DNA of 64,000 nucleotides, from contig JAUIMM010000519.1 in NCBI GenBank assembly GCA_031769625.1, positions 1,297,501 through 1,361,500 of the forward strand, written 5' to 3'. The DNA is from Taudactylus pleione. Taxonomy: Eukaryota > Chordata > Amphibia > Anura > Myobatrachidae. The stretch's first letter is position 1. Each line of letters starts with the position of its first letter. The translations under genes and the position numbers were made by a program. The notes beneath the pieces were generated by a model, which did no database searches, was not told the origin of the DNA, and saw only the letters and a program-made list of their open reading frames with translations. Shown in pieces: positions 52,696 through 63,697 of the stretch.

Positions 52696-53244
52696 AGCCC
52701 CAAAACACGTTCCGGAATCACAGCAAATAGTGTCCGGGCATTTATCACAATCTTAATAAATAGGCCCCTATATGAGCGACATTTTCTAATTCATCAGTGT
52801 ATTTGGCTTCCCCCTACGCTGGCCTTCTGTCTAGGTTTGTATAGTGGTAGTGCCATCCCTAGTGATTGTTTAGTAGGTAACAGGTATAAAAACTGGTGAA
52901 GTTGATTTAAGCCATAGCAAACATTTGTGTTTTTCTAAGCGTAACTAGAAAAATCAGGAAAAGTGATTGCAATGTACCCTAGGTTATACATGCCTTGTGC
53001 AGAAAAACAAAAATATTTCTTAGGTATACTAACACGACTATATGAGTCAACTTTTTTAAATGAGGCAATGTTCACTGCTCTACTCCCCCATCATATGTCT
53101 TAAAAATACCATGCATAGACATGGTTAATGGCAAATATTTGGAGTGTCCAGGCACCCACACCACTGGTTTCTATGCACAGCAATCTTTAGGCTATTTAGA
53201 AGCCATTTTAGTGCATTGCCCAAACTGAAAGCACAATAGCTGTG

Positions 53245-53249
<5 letters not shown>
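52696..53249. other. Gene-free stretch
   Basis: AT-rich; no feature supported before the TA microsatellite. Confidence 0.4.

Positions 53250-53325
<76 letters not shown>
53250..53325. repeat. Long TA microsatellite
   Basis: About 38 TA units. Two minus-strand frames with poly-IY tracts arise only from this array. Confidence 0.9.
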
Positions 53326-53329
<4 letters not shown>

Positions 53330-53473
53330 GTATACTAGCTGGGATACCTGGCATTGCCTGGGTTGAAGACAGGACCCTGAAGTACACAAGCCTTTGCTTG
53401 TTTACATTGTCCTCGCCTATAACCCCATTCCATTGATCCTGAGGACCCCGCAGTTTGCTAACATGCATGCAAA

Positions 53474-54322
53474 CAGAGGCGTAACTACTGTGGGTGCAAG
53501 GGGTGCAGCTGCTATGGTGCCCGAGCTGCTTCTGTGGCCCATCGCTCCCACTGCAACCAGTCGTGCACACAAGGTGGGCCGGTCCCATCAGGGTCGCCAA
53601 GAAGGGCCTGGGTGTAAGTGGTCTTGATTTGGATCTTGACCCGCTAGCTGCTTACAGCTGGCACACCGGTAGGTAGACCTAGAGAGACAGCACCGCTGGT
53701 CGCGAGGAAATCAGTTTTCGGACCGGCAGCCAATCAGCAGAGGCAGCACCTGACGGCTTGCCGGACTGGTGCATTATTCTAATAGCGCCAGCACTGTATG
53801 TCCATGTCTGCCACTGCCTGCCGGTGCACCAGCTGTAAGTAGCTGGCGGCCCGGCACCATATCCACACCTGCTGGCTGCTGCTGGCACACAGGGGGAGGC
53901 GAGAGGCTGGGGGGGCATAATGTGTAAGGGGCATTACTGTGTGGTAAAATGTTATAAGGGGCATTACTGTGGTGTAATGTTATAAGGGGCATTACTGTGT
54001 GGCATAATGTGTAAGGGGTACTATTATTGTGTGGAATAATATATGGGGCACTACTATGTGGCATAATCTGTACAAGGCATAACTGTGTGGTATAATGTGT
54101 AAGGGCATTACTGTGTGGCATAATGTATAAGGGGCACTACTACTGCATGGCATAACATGTATAATGGGTAGTTCTGTGTGGCATAACCTGAGAATGGGCT
54201 CTGTGTGGCATTACATGAATGGGCTCTGTGTGGGGGCAAATGTATGTGTGTGTTTTTTTACCTCTGGAGGGGGCCCTTTGAAGATCTTGCTATATGGCTA
54301 TAAAGTTCTAGTTACGCCCTTG
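53474..54322. mobile_element. hAT-like element with internal minisatellite
   Basis: Ends CAGAGGCGTAACTA and, inverted, CAAGGGCGTAACTA. Flanking octamers CATGCAAA and CATGCAAG are a near-perfect 8-bp duplication. The interior (about 53925-54190) has 8-9 copies of a ~28-bp AAGGGGCATTACTGTGTGGC-type repeat. No transposase is visible; minus-strand frames over the repeat are artefacts. Confidence 0.75.
53925..54190. repeat. ~28-bp minisatellite inside the hAT-like element
   Basis: Degenerate tandem units containing GGGGCATTACTGTGTGG and ATAATGTGTAA. Confidence 0.75.
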
Positions 54323-54935
54323 CATGCAAGCACAGAGGGCTGACTAATATATATGGTCACTTTAAAAAGGACTAACTCTGGATTTAATATGAACTTGCAT
54401 GAGTCATGAAGTTTGCTCAGCTTGTGAGATTAAAATTATAGTTTTGTAGCTTGCACACAGGTTTTTGGCAGATTGCCAATTCCACTGTAGTCAGTCCTGG
54501 AACTTGTGTAACTTAAGTGTTTCCCTATTTTTAGTGATTGTGTGGCCCTGACAAGGTTCAAACCCAGGCAACACCCTAAACCATGCCAAATTTGGTGGAG
54601 CTAGGTCCAAACCTATGACCATGTATAAAGGATAGAGAGACAGACCCGCTTTCTTGCATATTATATAGATTAATTGCAAGAATATAAAGAGTAATTTAAA
54701 ATGGATACAGGGCCTAATGTCACGGACGATTTAATCTAAACTGAGGCACCCAATGGCAGCGTCTTGACATTACTTTTCCTTCTCAGAGTGTCTTTAAACA
54801 CTCTATCGGTCGCATCACCGAAACCTGCTCCAGCCCTATGGCAGCTGCAGTTTCTCCGTCTGAGTATGGTGTCCTGTGTGAGCAGTTATGCGTGTTTGGA
54901 CACGGCTGCTTTCGGGAAGCAGGCCTGCGCGTTGA

Positions 54936-54955
54936 CCCCCCCCCCCCCCCCCCCC
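54936..54955. repeat. Poly-C run (20 C)
   Basis: Uninterrupted run of 20 cytosines; an assembly or sequencing length error is quite possible here. Confidence 0.9.
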
Positions 54956-55284
54956 GTTACTTCACAGGTACGCCCACTAAAATCCACTGACCTTGCATTT
55001 ATTTTTGTACTTCATCTCTGAGATGTAACAGTCGGGACGCATGTGCAGACTTACATCACCGGCCAACTGCCTGCTGCATGGATGCGGCTTCCACCTCTGA
55101 ATCAGGCGAACAATGTCGAGATTCAAGGGAGATATCATGTAAGAAGCCTGCGTAAGGAAGAGTGTGGCTTTTTACGTGCCCCTTGTGTCTGCTTTCATGG
55201 GACACCCTGTCAGCTGAGCCATTCGTGTCTCTCCTTGTACCTTGACAGTGACCCATTATCTCAGACCCTGCTTCAATAACTATT
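54956..55284. other. Gene-free stretch
   Basis: Short frames on both strands without recognisable domain. Nothing supported. Confidence 0.4.
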
Positions 55285-55625
55285 TGTCCTAAAGAGGGCG
55301 ATGTGAATTGTCCTAAAGAGAGCGATGTGAATTGCCCCGGGAAAGAGTACCACTACCCAGAGCTATTCAGTTGACCGCTCTGTTAAGTCTGAATAGAGAA
55401 TTTCTAGCAGGTGCTAGCAGAAATCCGATTTAAGTGCCGGTCGAGATGCTGCTTATTGGTTTACTGTGGCACCTACACCATTGTGACTTAACATCCGGCT
55501 GAAGGCGCTTTAACTGGCATCTCCCGACTTAGTGCAGTGTGCGATGGGGATAATTGAGTAGCTCTGGGAACCCCTTCCTGGCGCTATTCACATCGTGCTG
55601 GATTGAATCGCCCCCAAAGAGAGAA
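55285..55625. repeat. 25-bp tandem duplication and possible MITE
   Basis: TGTCCTAAAGAGGGCGATG and TGTCCTAAAGAGAGCGATG stand in tandem at 55287-55336. The right side ends GGATTGAATCGCCCCC, which is roughly inverted to GAGGGCGATGTGAATTG, so a short transposon may span about 55299-55620. A duplicated end would explain the tandem. Confidence 0.35.
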
Positions 55626-56269
55626 CAAGCCAGCTATGTAACCACTCTGGACCTCTATGCCCCTTGGCCATGGCAATATTTATTCAAATATTCAATTCCA
55701 GCCACATGCCATCATAACACAATATACCTACAGTATTTACAATGAGAATGATGAAAGGACGAAAGCCCAATTCAAAGAAAGTACAATAATATAAAGCAGA
55801 ATTTTACAAATCTTGGCGTACATCCGAATATCACATAGAAGTAGTCAGACATAGGGGAATCCAATTAGCCGCAAGGTTTACCCCGCGTCAAATTTCCTGC
55901 GTTGGTCGTTTCAGTTAGCGTGATTTACTCCGTGTGTTAAGACCTAGAAGTGGACCTTTCCTCACAGCTCCCATGCTGCTACTTATAATTGGTGGCAGTG
56001 TGACGCTGAAAAGTCCCTTTCTTTATGGCCACATGTTGCATGCTTTTGTTAGAACAGCAACACCCATAGGAGCCATTCTCAGAAAAGAGGCTTACATCGC
56101 AATTAATTCACTGCGGTTTCCGCAGTTTCAGGCATCAACACTGTCGCCATTACTACAATGCACATATTCATATCATTCACAAACTAGAGTCACAATAACC
56201 AGCAGCGGAGGCGCATGGAAGTTGCTAGTGAGGGCTCAAATGTTCCCTCTCCGGCAATAATTTATCTAT
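55626..56269. other. Gene-free stretch
   Basis: No element ends or domains supported. A 108-codon frame at 55934-56260 matches nothing I recognise. Confidence 0.35.
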
Positions 56270-56690
56270 AGGGTTACAAGATTATTAGTCATAATGTCAA
56301 CACTTACAATGTATTTACAGTTATGCTGTTGACATTGAACATGTTGGCATCTGCAGAATGTCGACATGTTCACAGTGTTGACATGTGAAATGGCAACATT
56401 CTGCACGGACCGGGAGGGGAGGTTAGGGTTAGGTATTAGATTAGGGTTAGATGTTAGGGATATTCTTGCCGTAGCATCCACCAAAAGTCAACAGCACCTG
56501 ACCACCAGGTCTGAAAGACACCACTGGGACCCACCGAACTAGGGAAGTTACAATTAGACCACCAGGGACATTTTGTTAATATTCTAATCATGACAATATT
56601 TCATCAGCGTCGACATGAATGTCGACACTGACATTGTGACCATGTCGACATTCTCATGTGGACAAGATAAATGTCTGCAATCTAAACCAC
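56270..56690. repeat. GTCGACAT-rich repeat block with a TTAGGGTTAGG core
   Basis: Contains many copies of TGTTGACAT, GTCGACAT and complements on both sides of a GGTTAGGGTTAGG segment (56422-56460). The layout, inverted-repeat arms with a CTAACCC-type core, recalls 47061-47520. No target duplication determined. Confidence 0.4.
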
Positions 56691-56858
56691 GCCCGTTACA
56701 AGAACAAAGACTCTGAATTCTTTAGATCTTTCACTGTATCCAACCAGAATTTCTTTCACCGATCGGTTTTGGAGCATGACGTGTGTTACTTCAGTAGTAG
56801 AAACAAGTGCTTTGCAACCAAAAACTAGGTTTCTCACCATGCCTAAATTTATATGTAG

Positions 56859-56990
56859 TTTCTTCTTCAGGGTCCATAGGCTCCACAGGGAGACCTGGGG
56901 TGTAGGTGGTGGATCAGGAATCCGGGTACCACGCAGTTAAAGCTTTAGCTCCCAGGATGCATCAGTCCATCCCCCTATACCCCGCCCCTG
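56859..56990 (+). repeat. DIRS copy 2, left inverted terminal repeat
   Basis: Shares CTTCAGGGTCCATAGG and CTCCCAGGATGCAT with copy 1, but the middle differs, as for a related subfamily. Confidence 0.6.
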
Positions 56991-57163
56991 AGCCAGAGGC
57001 ACCTCCAGTTTAATTTGTGCCCCGTTATGTTTTTATTATTTTACTTTTACTACCTTGGAGCACGCAGCAGCAGACTGTCCATAAGAACATCTGCTCTGCC
57101 GCTCCGTCACCCCTATGGCGCCACAACACCAGTACAGATCTGGGGATCTCTGTGGGCATCCCG

Positions 57164-57910
57164 GGGTCAGTGCTAGCCAAGGCCCCGTAGGAGGACCCAG
57201 ACTGCAGCCGGACGCTAAGGGGACAGGTAAGGCGGGTCACCGCGGGCAGTCATACCTCTGGTCTCAGGGGACAGAGTGGAGGTGCTGAGTGTGGACGCAG
57301 GCTCCAGCCACCGTGATCCACTAGACCACCAGGGTACACATGGTGCAGGAACCAGTGTCCCGGTGGGTAAAAAATTGGCAAGGGGAGGTCAGCTTCTCCA
57401 TTATAGCGGCCCCTCAACTCGGGGCGCCATTCCACAGAGGTCTTGCTTCCCTGAGTTGCTCTCCTCCTCGGACCACTCCCTCTCTGAGTCATCCGGCGGC
57501 CATTTTCTTAAGGCACAGCCACAGCTCTCTCAGGGATATGCAGGTGTTCCGGTCCCCCTACATACCTCTCCCTGGGGTCTGCGTATGTAGCACTGTAGCC
57601 TACTAGACACTGAGTCTGTGTAGATGATTGTAGTGCTAGTTTGCAGTTATATGTTATTTCTGCCTGTCTGTTTTTCTATTCTACTGTCATCATATATCTT
57701 TCCATTTTTTTTCGGACTTTGCCCTAACATACAAGCGTATTCAGGGGTTTTCCTGTACCTCCCATATATAGAACTAAGGAGCTGATTCAACCTGTTCGCA
57801 AAGATGCGTTCGCTCGTAGCTGGCCGTGAGCAGTGACCCGCCTTACCTCTCCCCTTAGCGTCCGGCTGCAGTCTGGGTCTTCCTACGGGGCCTTGGCTAG
57901 CACTGGGGTA
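57164..57910. repeat. Inverted leader fragments of DIRS copy 2
   Basis: The leader segment 57164-57247 (CAGTGCTAGCCAAGGCCCCG ... GACAGGTAAGGCGGG) reappears as its reverse complement at 57838-57910, just before the RT. No gag sequence lies between, so the inverted piece stands where ORF1 should be. Confidence 0.75.
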
Positions 57911-59400
57911 AAGGGGATGGCCCTCCTTCAGACCTGAGCAAGGCCTTACAATACAGTCCTTTCTGCAAGATGGGGGAATTGTGCCAGTCCCACTATCTCA
58001 GGGAGGGACTGGTTTTTATTTTACTCTTTTTCTAGTTCAGAAGCCGAATTTGTCTCCTCTGCCTATCCTCAACCTCAAATCCTTGAACAAATTCCTCAGG
58101 GTACTCCGGTTCAGGATGGAAACCCTACGCTCCATCATCCTAGCTATGGAGCCTGGGGACTTCATGGTATCCTTGGATATTCAGGCGCGTACCTATAGCG
58201 CCCTCACATCAGCAATATCTCCGATTTGCTATGCAGCAACACTTCCAATTTCAGGCTCTGCCCTTTGGACTATCCACAGTTTCACGGGTGTTTACCAAAA
58301 TTATGGCTATCATGACTGCCCACCTACCTGGTCAGGGTGTCCGACTGTTACCATATCTGGACGACCTCCTGCTCCTAGCAGGATCCCCAGAAGTGCTTCA
58401 CCGCCATCTGCAGTTAACCATTGCTTTCCTGCACAAGCACGGATGGTTAATCAACTGGAAAAAGTCCTCCCTGAATCTGTCACAGAAAATGATTAATATG
58501 GGAGCCCTGCTGGATTCTCAGGATCAGAGAATCTTTCTGATATCAGACAAGATCTCCACAATTCAACTAGGAGTGAGCAGACATCTCCACAGTCGCTGAG
58601 TGTCGATCGACTTGGCAAAGCAGGTTCTGAGATCCATGGTGTCCACCTTCGACATGGTGGAATATGCTCAGTTCCATTCCAGGCCTTTGCAGAAGCTGAT
58701 CCTCTCCAGGTGGAATGGGTTACCCCATCGTATCAAAGTTCAGATGATGGTGCTCTCTCCAGAGATGCGTCTGTCTCTATCTTGGTGGCTACAGACATCT
58801 CATCTAGCCAAGGGTCTCCCCTTTTGGATCCCGGACTGGCTAATCCTAACAATGGACACCAGTCTCTGGGGCTGGGGCGCAGTGACCGGTCCCCACTCCT
58901 GTTAGGACCGTTGGTCCAATCGACCCTGCCAATCAACATATTGGAACTTCGAGCTGTCTACAGGGCCCTCAACCAGGCTCAGCACATACTTCACGGAAAA
59001 CCTGTACAGGTTCAGTCCGACAATGCCTCAACCATCAAGGAGGTACTCGAAGTCAGGCAGCAATGACAGAGGTGTCCCACTGTCTGACATGGGCCAAGGG
59101 TCACATCCCGGCCATTTCGGCAGTATTCATTCCAGGAGTTCTCAATTGGGAAGCAGACTTCAACTCTTAGTGAACAGATGGGATCTCCCAGAGGTGGACC
59201 TCATGGCCTACCGACACAATCACAAACTAGCTGTGTACGGGTCCAGAACAAGAGATGCCAAGGCAACCTTTGTAGATGCATTGTCAGTGAAGTGGACCTT
59301 CCAGGTTGCGTACCTCTTCCCTCCAGTCTCCCTTCTTCCTCAAGTTCTTCAGAAGTTTAAGCAAAACGGAGGCACTGTCCTGCTGGTGGCTCCAGCTTGG
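57906..59400 (+). pseudogene. DIRS copy 2 reverse transcriptase / RNase H
   Basis: 57981-58496 has GFYFTLFLVQK, NLKSLNKFLRV and MVSLDIQ (first catalytic Asp, followed by ART where copy 1 has LDAY). A frameshift leads to 58231-58599 with FQFQALPFGL, YLDDLLLLAGSP and WLINWKKSSL. After one stop, 58600-58905 includes FDMVEYAQFHSRPLQ and the RNase H start GWGAV; 58990-59360 gives QSDNAST and PGVLNWEAD plus YGSRTRDAKATFVDAL. Motif order is as in copy 1. Confidence 0.78.
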
Positions 59401-60117
59401 CCCAGATGTCAATGGTACTCAGATCTTCGGAGTCTCTCCATCAACACTCCGTTTCTGCTGCCTCAACGACTGGACCTGTTGTTTCAGGGTCCTTGCTTTT
59501 ACCCGGTTCTGGGTCATCTGTCTTTGACGGCATGGCTCTTGAGAAATCCCTCCTGAGGTCCAGAGGTTTCTATAGCGCTGTAGTCAAAACGATGCTCAGA
59601 GCACGTAAGCTAGTCTCTGCTCGGATCTACTACAGAGTGTGGCATACATTTTTCCAATAGTGTAGTACCTGAAGCTACGACCACCAGGTGTTTAGGATTT
59701 CCAGAGTCCTGGCCTTCTTTCAAGCTGGATTGGACCTAGGACTCCGCCCGGCCTCACTGAAAGTGCATGTCTCTGCTCTGTCCATTTGGTTCCAGCGTAG
59801 ACTTGCCCCACTAACTGATATCCACACCTTCCTCCCAGGGTGTCCTCCGGATTCAACCTCCCTTTGTCCCTCCAGTGGCTCCTTTGGGATTTGTCAGTAG
59901 TTCTTGGCGCCCTCCAGGGCCCTCCATTTGAACCTCTGGATTCTGTGGAATTCAAGTGGTTAACAGCGAAGACTTTTTCTTCTACTGGCTATACGTCAGC
60001 CAGAAGAGTGTCAGATTTAAGGGTGCTCTTCTGTCACTCCCCATTTCTACTTTTATACCAGAACAGGATAGTACTTAGGACTCGCCCTGGGTTTCTTCTA
60101 AAAGTTGTTACTAGTTT
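59400..60117 (+). pseudogene. DIRS copy 2 tyrosine recombinase, N-terminal part
   Basis: SSVFDGMALEKSLLR, MLRARKLVSARIYYRVWHTFF, a TAG, then SRVLAFFQAGLDLGLRPAS, VHVSALSIWFQ and SARRVSDLRVL, which has the first catalytic Arg of the recombinase. Copy 3 interrupts the gene directly after VVTSF. The rest resumes at 63698. Confidence 0.75.
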
Positions 60118-60180
60118 CTCCTTCATCCGCTAGGGGACACTGGAGTCTCAATACAATGGGGTATAGGAGTGGGTTAACCG
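60118..60180 (+). repeat. DIRS copy 3, left inverted terminal repeat
   Basis: TCCGCTAGGGGACACTGGAG, then TCTCAATACAATGGGGTATAG and GGGAGCTGGCACC further in. The complement is at 63585-63650. Confidence 0.8.
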
Positions 60181-60539
60181 GGAGCTGGCACCTTAAAAAA
60201 AATCTAACAGTAGTTAGCTCCTCCCCCTCTATACCCCCCCACACGCCAGTCTAAAAAAGTGTGCCCTGGGAGCTGGACATTTGTCTCCTGTTTAGGGCTT
60301 ATTTTAACAATGAATGACCTCCAATCAGCAGGAGGACGGATAGGCAGCCCACTGCCCCTGCCTGTCTACACCAATGGATGCTGCCGGGGGAGACCTCACC
60401 GCTGCTGCACAAAAGTTTGCGATGAGGTCTCCTGCTACAGAGACCTCAGTCTCTGGGGAGCCCAGATACGGGACTAAAACTGGATTTCAGGATACAGCCT
60501 CCCTCTCGTTTTTTCAAGACTGGTTTACCTCATGTTGCA

Positions 60540-62045
60540 GAAAAACGAATAGCTATCCAGGAGGCAATACAAAAACTGTTATTGTCTCAGGTAATAGTGA
60601 ATGTTCCATCAGACCAGAAATGTCAATGGTTTTATTCCAGTTTGTTCGTGGTGCCCAAGCCGGACGGCTCCATGAGGCCCAAGGAATTAAACCCTTATCT
60701 GCGAGTCTTCAGATTAAAAATGGAATCTCTCCAATCCGTGATAGCGAGTCTCGAGAGAGATGAGTTTTTAGTGTCCCTCGACATAAAGGATGCTTATCTC
60801 CATATACCTATATGGCCCCCTCATCAGGTTTTTCTTCGTTTTGCAATACTAGACTCGTATTTTCAATTTCGGGCCCTGCCTTTCGGTCTTTCGTCAGCAC
60901 CAACGGTGTTCACAAAGATTATGGCCCTGCTGCATCGTCAGGGTATTGTCATTGTTCCAGAATTGGACGATCTCTTGATAAAGGCCTCGTCACGGGATCG
61001 CCTGTTAAGGGACATTCATCTAACGCAGAGTATGGATCCTAAATATCAAGAAATCCACCCTGATCCCCACACAACGCCTGCTATTTCTGGGAATATTACT
61101 AGACACAAAGGAACAAAAAGTATTTTTGCCCCAGAAGAAGGTTGCCCCCATTCAGCACCTGGTGCGCACGGTTTTACAGCATCACCGGGTGTCTGTACAT
61201 CTCTGCATCCGTCTTCTCGGGAAGATGGTAGCAGCTTTCGAGGCGATACAATATGCAAGATTTCACGCCCGAACCTTTCAATTGGATCTTCTTTCCCAGT
61301 GGTCAGGATCCCACCTGTTTCTGCATCAGAGGGTCCTTTTGGCACCTCAAACACGAACATCCCTCATATGGTGGCTGAATTCCTCTCACCTGTTGGCAGG
61401 AAGAAGATTTGCAATGTGGGATTGGATACTCCTCACCACGGACGTGAGCCTGAGAGGGTGGGGAGCAGTGACCCTGGGGAATCATTTTCAGGGGCACTGG
61501 ACTCAACAGGAAGCAAGACTATCCATAAATGTTCTGGAGTTGAGAGCAGTGTTTAATGCCCTTCAGATGGCGCATCCCATATTGAAGGGTCAGGCGATCC
61601 GAGTTTAGTCGGACAATGCCACGGCGGTGGCATATATAAACAAACAAGGTGGCACAAAAAGTAGAGCCACTATGAGGGAGGTAAGCAGGATTTTGATATG
61701 GGCAGAGGAATTCGCAATAGCGATTTCTGCAATATACATACCAGGAGTAGAGAACTGGGAGGCCGACTACCTCAGTCGGCAGAACATCCATTCGGGGGAA
61801 TGGTCCCTCAATCCTCAGGTATTCCATCAACTGACTCTGAGGTGGGGCTGTCCTCAAGCCGATCTCTTGGCGTCAAGAGTAAATCACCAGTTACCAGTCT
61901 TCTACTCCAGGACGAAGGATCCTCAAGCTGCGGCGGTGGACGCACTGACAGCTCCGTGGCCTTTCCATTACATCTACGTCTTCCCTCCGTTTCCTCTCAT
62001 TCCACGCTTGCTCCAAAGAATCAAGCGAGAAAGAGGTACTACTGG
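60540..62045 (+). pseudogene. DIRS copy 3 reverse transcriptase / RNase H
   Basis: RT frame 60582 onward: SSLFVVPKPDGSMRP, LNPYLRVFRLKMESL, LVSLDIKDAYLHIPI (first catalytic Asp), FQFRALPFGLSSAPTVFTKIM and ELDDLLI, where Tyr of YLDD is Glu. A frameshift near 61050 is followed by 61126-61608 with LLTTDVSLRGWGAV (RNase H) and LELRAVFNAL. One TAG (61606-61608) precedes SDNATAVAYINKQGG and IPGVENWEADYLSR. SRTKDPQAAAVDAL closes the segment. The enzyme made element cDNA before circularisation. Confidence 0.82.
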
Positions 62046-63255
62046 TAACACCAGATTGGCCCAGGCGAGCGTGGTACTCGCAATACAAAATCTGTTAATA
62101 GATGAACCATGGTCCCTACCCCTTCAGGAGGATCTTCTTCTGCAGGGGCCGTTCGTTTATCAAGACTTAAGGCGGCTTCGTTTGATGGCTTGGCTACAGA
62201 AAGGGCCGTCCTCAGAAGCAAGGGGATCCTGTCCAGTGTGTTTCCCACTATGATGCGAGCCAGAAAGGATGTCACCTCTCAGCATTACTATCGCATTTGG
62301 AAGGCATATGTTGTTTGGTGCGAGAGATGTAATTACCCTCCAGCAGTTTTCAGGACATCACGTCTCCTCCTTTTTCTTCAGGCTGGTCTAACAGCGGGCC
62401 TTCGTCTAGGTTCCTTAAAGGTACAGATATCTGCGTTGTCAATTTTCTTTCAAAGAAAATTAGCCTTGCTACCAGATGTTCAGACCTTTTTACAAGGAGT
62501 CATCAGAATTCAACCTCCTTTCATACCGCCCACTGCACCTTGGGATTTGGATTTAGTTTTAACTTTCCTTCAGTCTGAAACCTTTGAGCCATTACACAGG
62601 GTAGAGATGAAGTATTTAACCTGGAAGGTGGTTCTGCTGTTGGCGCTCTCCTCAGCAAGGCGAGTGTCGGAACTCAGTGCTTTATCCTGTCGCCCCCCCC
62701 TTCCTCATTTTTCATGAGGATAGGGCAGGGTTACGCACTCAGAAATCTTTTCTTGCCAAGGTAGTGACTGCTTTTCATATTAATCAACTGATAGTGGTCA
62801 AGGTTTTCAAAGGCGATTCTCCAAATTCAAGATTATTGGATGTAGTCAGGGCTCTTAAGATTTACGTGGACCGGATGGCATCCCTCCGTAAATCTGACGC
62901 TTTATATATGAGGTTTGATTTGGCCCGTCCAGGTTGGCCGGCGTCCAAACAAACCATTTCAAGATGGATTCGCCTGGCTATCAGACAGGCTTACGTGGTG
63001 GCTTCCAGACAACCACCTAGTAGCATTACCGCACATTCAACGTGCTCGGTAGGTCCTTCATGGGCGGCTGCTCGGGGGGTTTCATTAAACCAACTTTGCA
63101 GAGCAGCTACCTGGTCGGGAAAGCATACTTTCCTTAAGTTTTATCGATTTGATACTTTTGCGGCCTCCGCTTCTGAGTTTGGCCGTGCAGTATTGCAGGG
63201 TTCTCAGCGCTCTCCCACCCGGGATGTAAGCTCTGGGAGGTCCCCATTGTATTGA
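62045..63255 (+). pseudogene. DIRS copy 3 tyrosine recombinase, nearly intact
   Basis: Two frames, 62109-62717 and 62677-63255, meet at a run of eight C's (62691-62700 region), a likely single-base indel. The first has MMRARKDVTSQHYYRIW, LKVQISALSIFFQ and SSARRVSELSALS with the first catalytic Arg. The second has LKIYVDRMASLRKSDAL, AHSTCSVGPSWAAARG and KHTFLKFYRFDTFA with the tyrosine region. In the HxxR box the Arg is Cys. With that change the enzyme should be inactive. Confidence 0.8.
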
Positions 63256-63350
63256 GACTCCAGTGTCCCCTAGTGGATGAAGGAGAAAATAGGATTTTGG
63301 TACTTACCGATAAATCCCTTTCTCCGATTCCACAGGGGACACTGGACGCC
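63240..63350. repeat. DIRS copy 3 internal complementary region
   Basis: CTCCAGTGTCCCCTAGTGGA and TGAAGGAGAAAA, complement of the left end, join directly to TAGGATTTTGGTACTTACCG and GACACTGGA, complement of the right end. It is the diagnostic DIRS internal region and overlaps the end of the recombinase frame. Confidence 0.8.
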
Positions 63351-63584
63351 CTCCCTGCGTTGTTCTTTTCTGCATTGTTACAGATACTACAGTTGTTGAA
63401 TTAGGTCATTTGATTAGCCTGTTACCTTTTTTCTTTCTGTGTATGATGTGTTATTACATAGATGTAGTTATCGTAGCTTTTTTGTCTCCTTCTCCTTACT
63501 TCCAGCTCTCCTCGGGCACAGTTATTTTTAGACTGACCTGGGGGGGTGGTATAGAGGGGCTAGCTACTGTAATTTTTTTTTTTT

Positions 63585-63697
63585 TAAGGTGCCAGCTCCC
63601 GGTTAACCCACTCCTATACCCCATTGTATTGAGACTCCAGTGTCCCCTGTGGAAATTGGAGAAAGGGATTTATCGGTAAGTACCAAAATCCTATTTT
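63585..63697 (-). repeat. DIRS copy 3, right inverted terminal repeat
   Basis: GGTGCCAGCTCCCGGTTAACC and CTCCTATACCCCATTGTATT are complements of 60140-60195. It ends CAAAATCCTATTTT. Confidence 0.8.

Larger units (their letters stand above)
53330..54670 (+). repeat. Possible LINE-tail-like relic, split by a hAT-like element
   Basis: GGGATACCTGGCATTGCCTGGG at 53340 and AAATTTGGTGGAGCTAGGTCC near 54590, ending in ATTATATAGATT, resemble the conserved non-coding segments of some vertebrate LINE 3' ends with a GTTGCCCGGG motif. The identification is from pattern memory and is weak. The element at 53474-54322 interrupts it. Confidence 0.3.
60118..63697 (+). mobile_element. DIRS-type retrotransposon, copy 3, inserted in copy 2 recombinase
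   Basis: A 3.6 kb element with complete ends: CTCCTTCATCCGCTAGGGG at the left and, inverted, GGTAAGTACCAAAATCC with CTATTTT at the right. Removing it restores the host sequence CTAGTTT then CCACATTAATGAGG, equivalent to TAATTTCTACATCAACGAGG in copy 1. No target bases are duplicated. The gag region is almost entirely missing, so it is shorter than copy 1. RT, RNase H and recombinase frames are longer and cleaner than in copies 1 and 2. Confidence 0.88.

Noticed and set aside
53208..53600. 130-codon minus-strand frame with a long IY tract
   Set aside because: Produced by reading through a TA microsatellite.
55934..56260. 108-codon plus-strand frame as a host exon
   Set aside because: No recognised domain, no promoter or splice context; probably chance.
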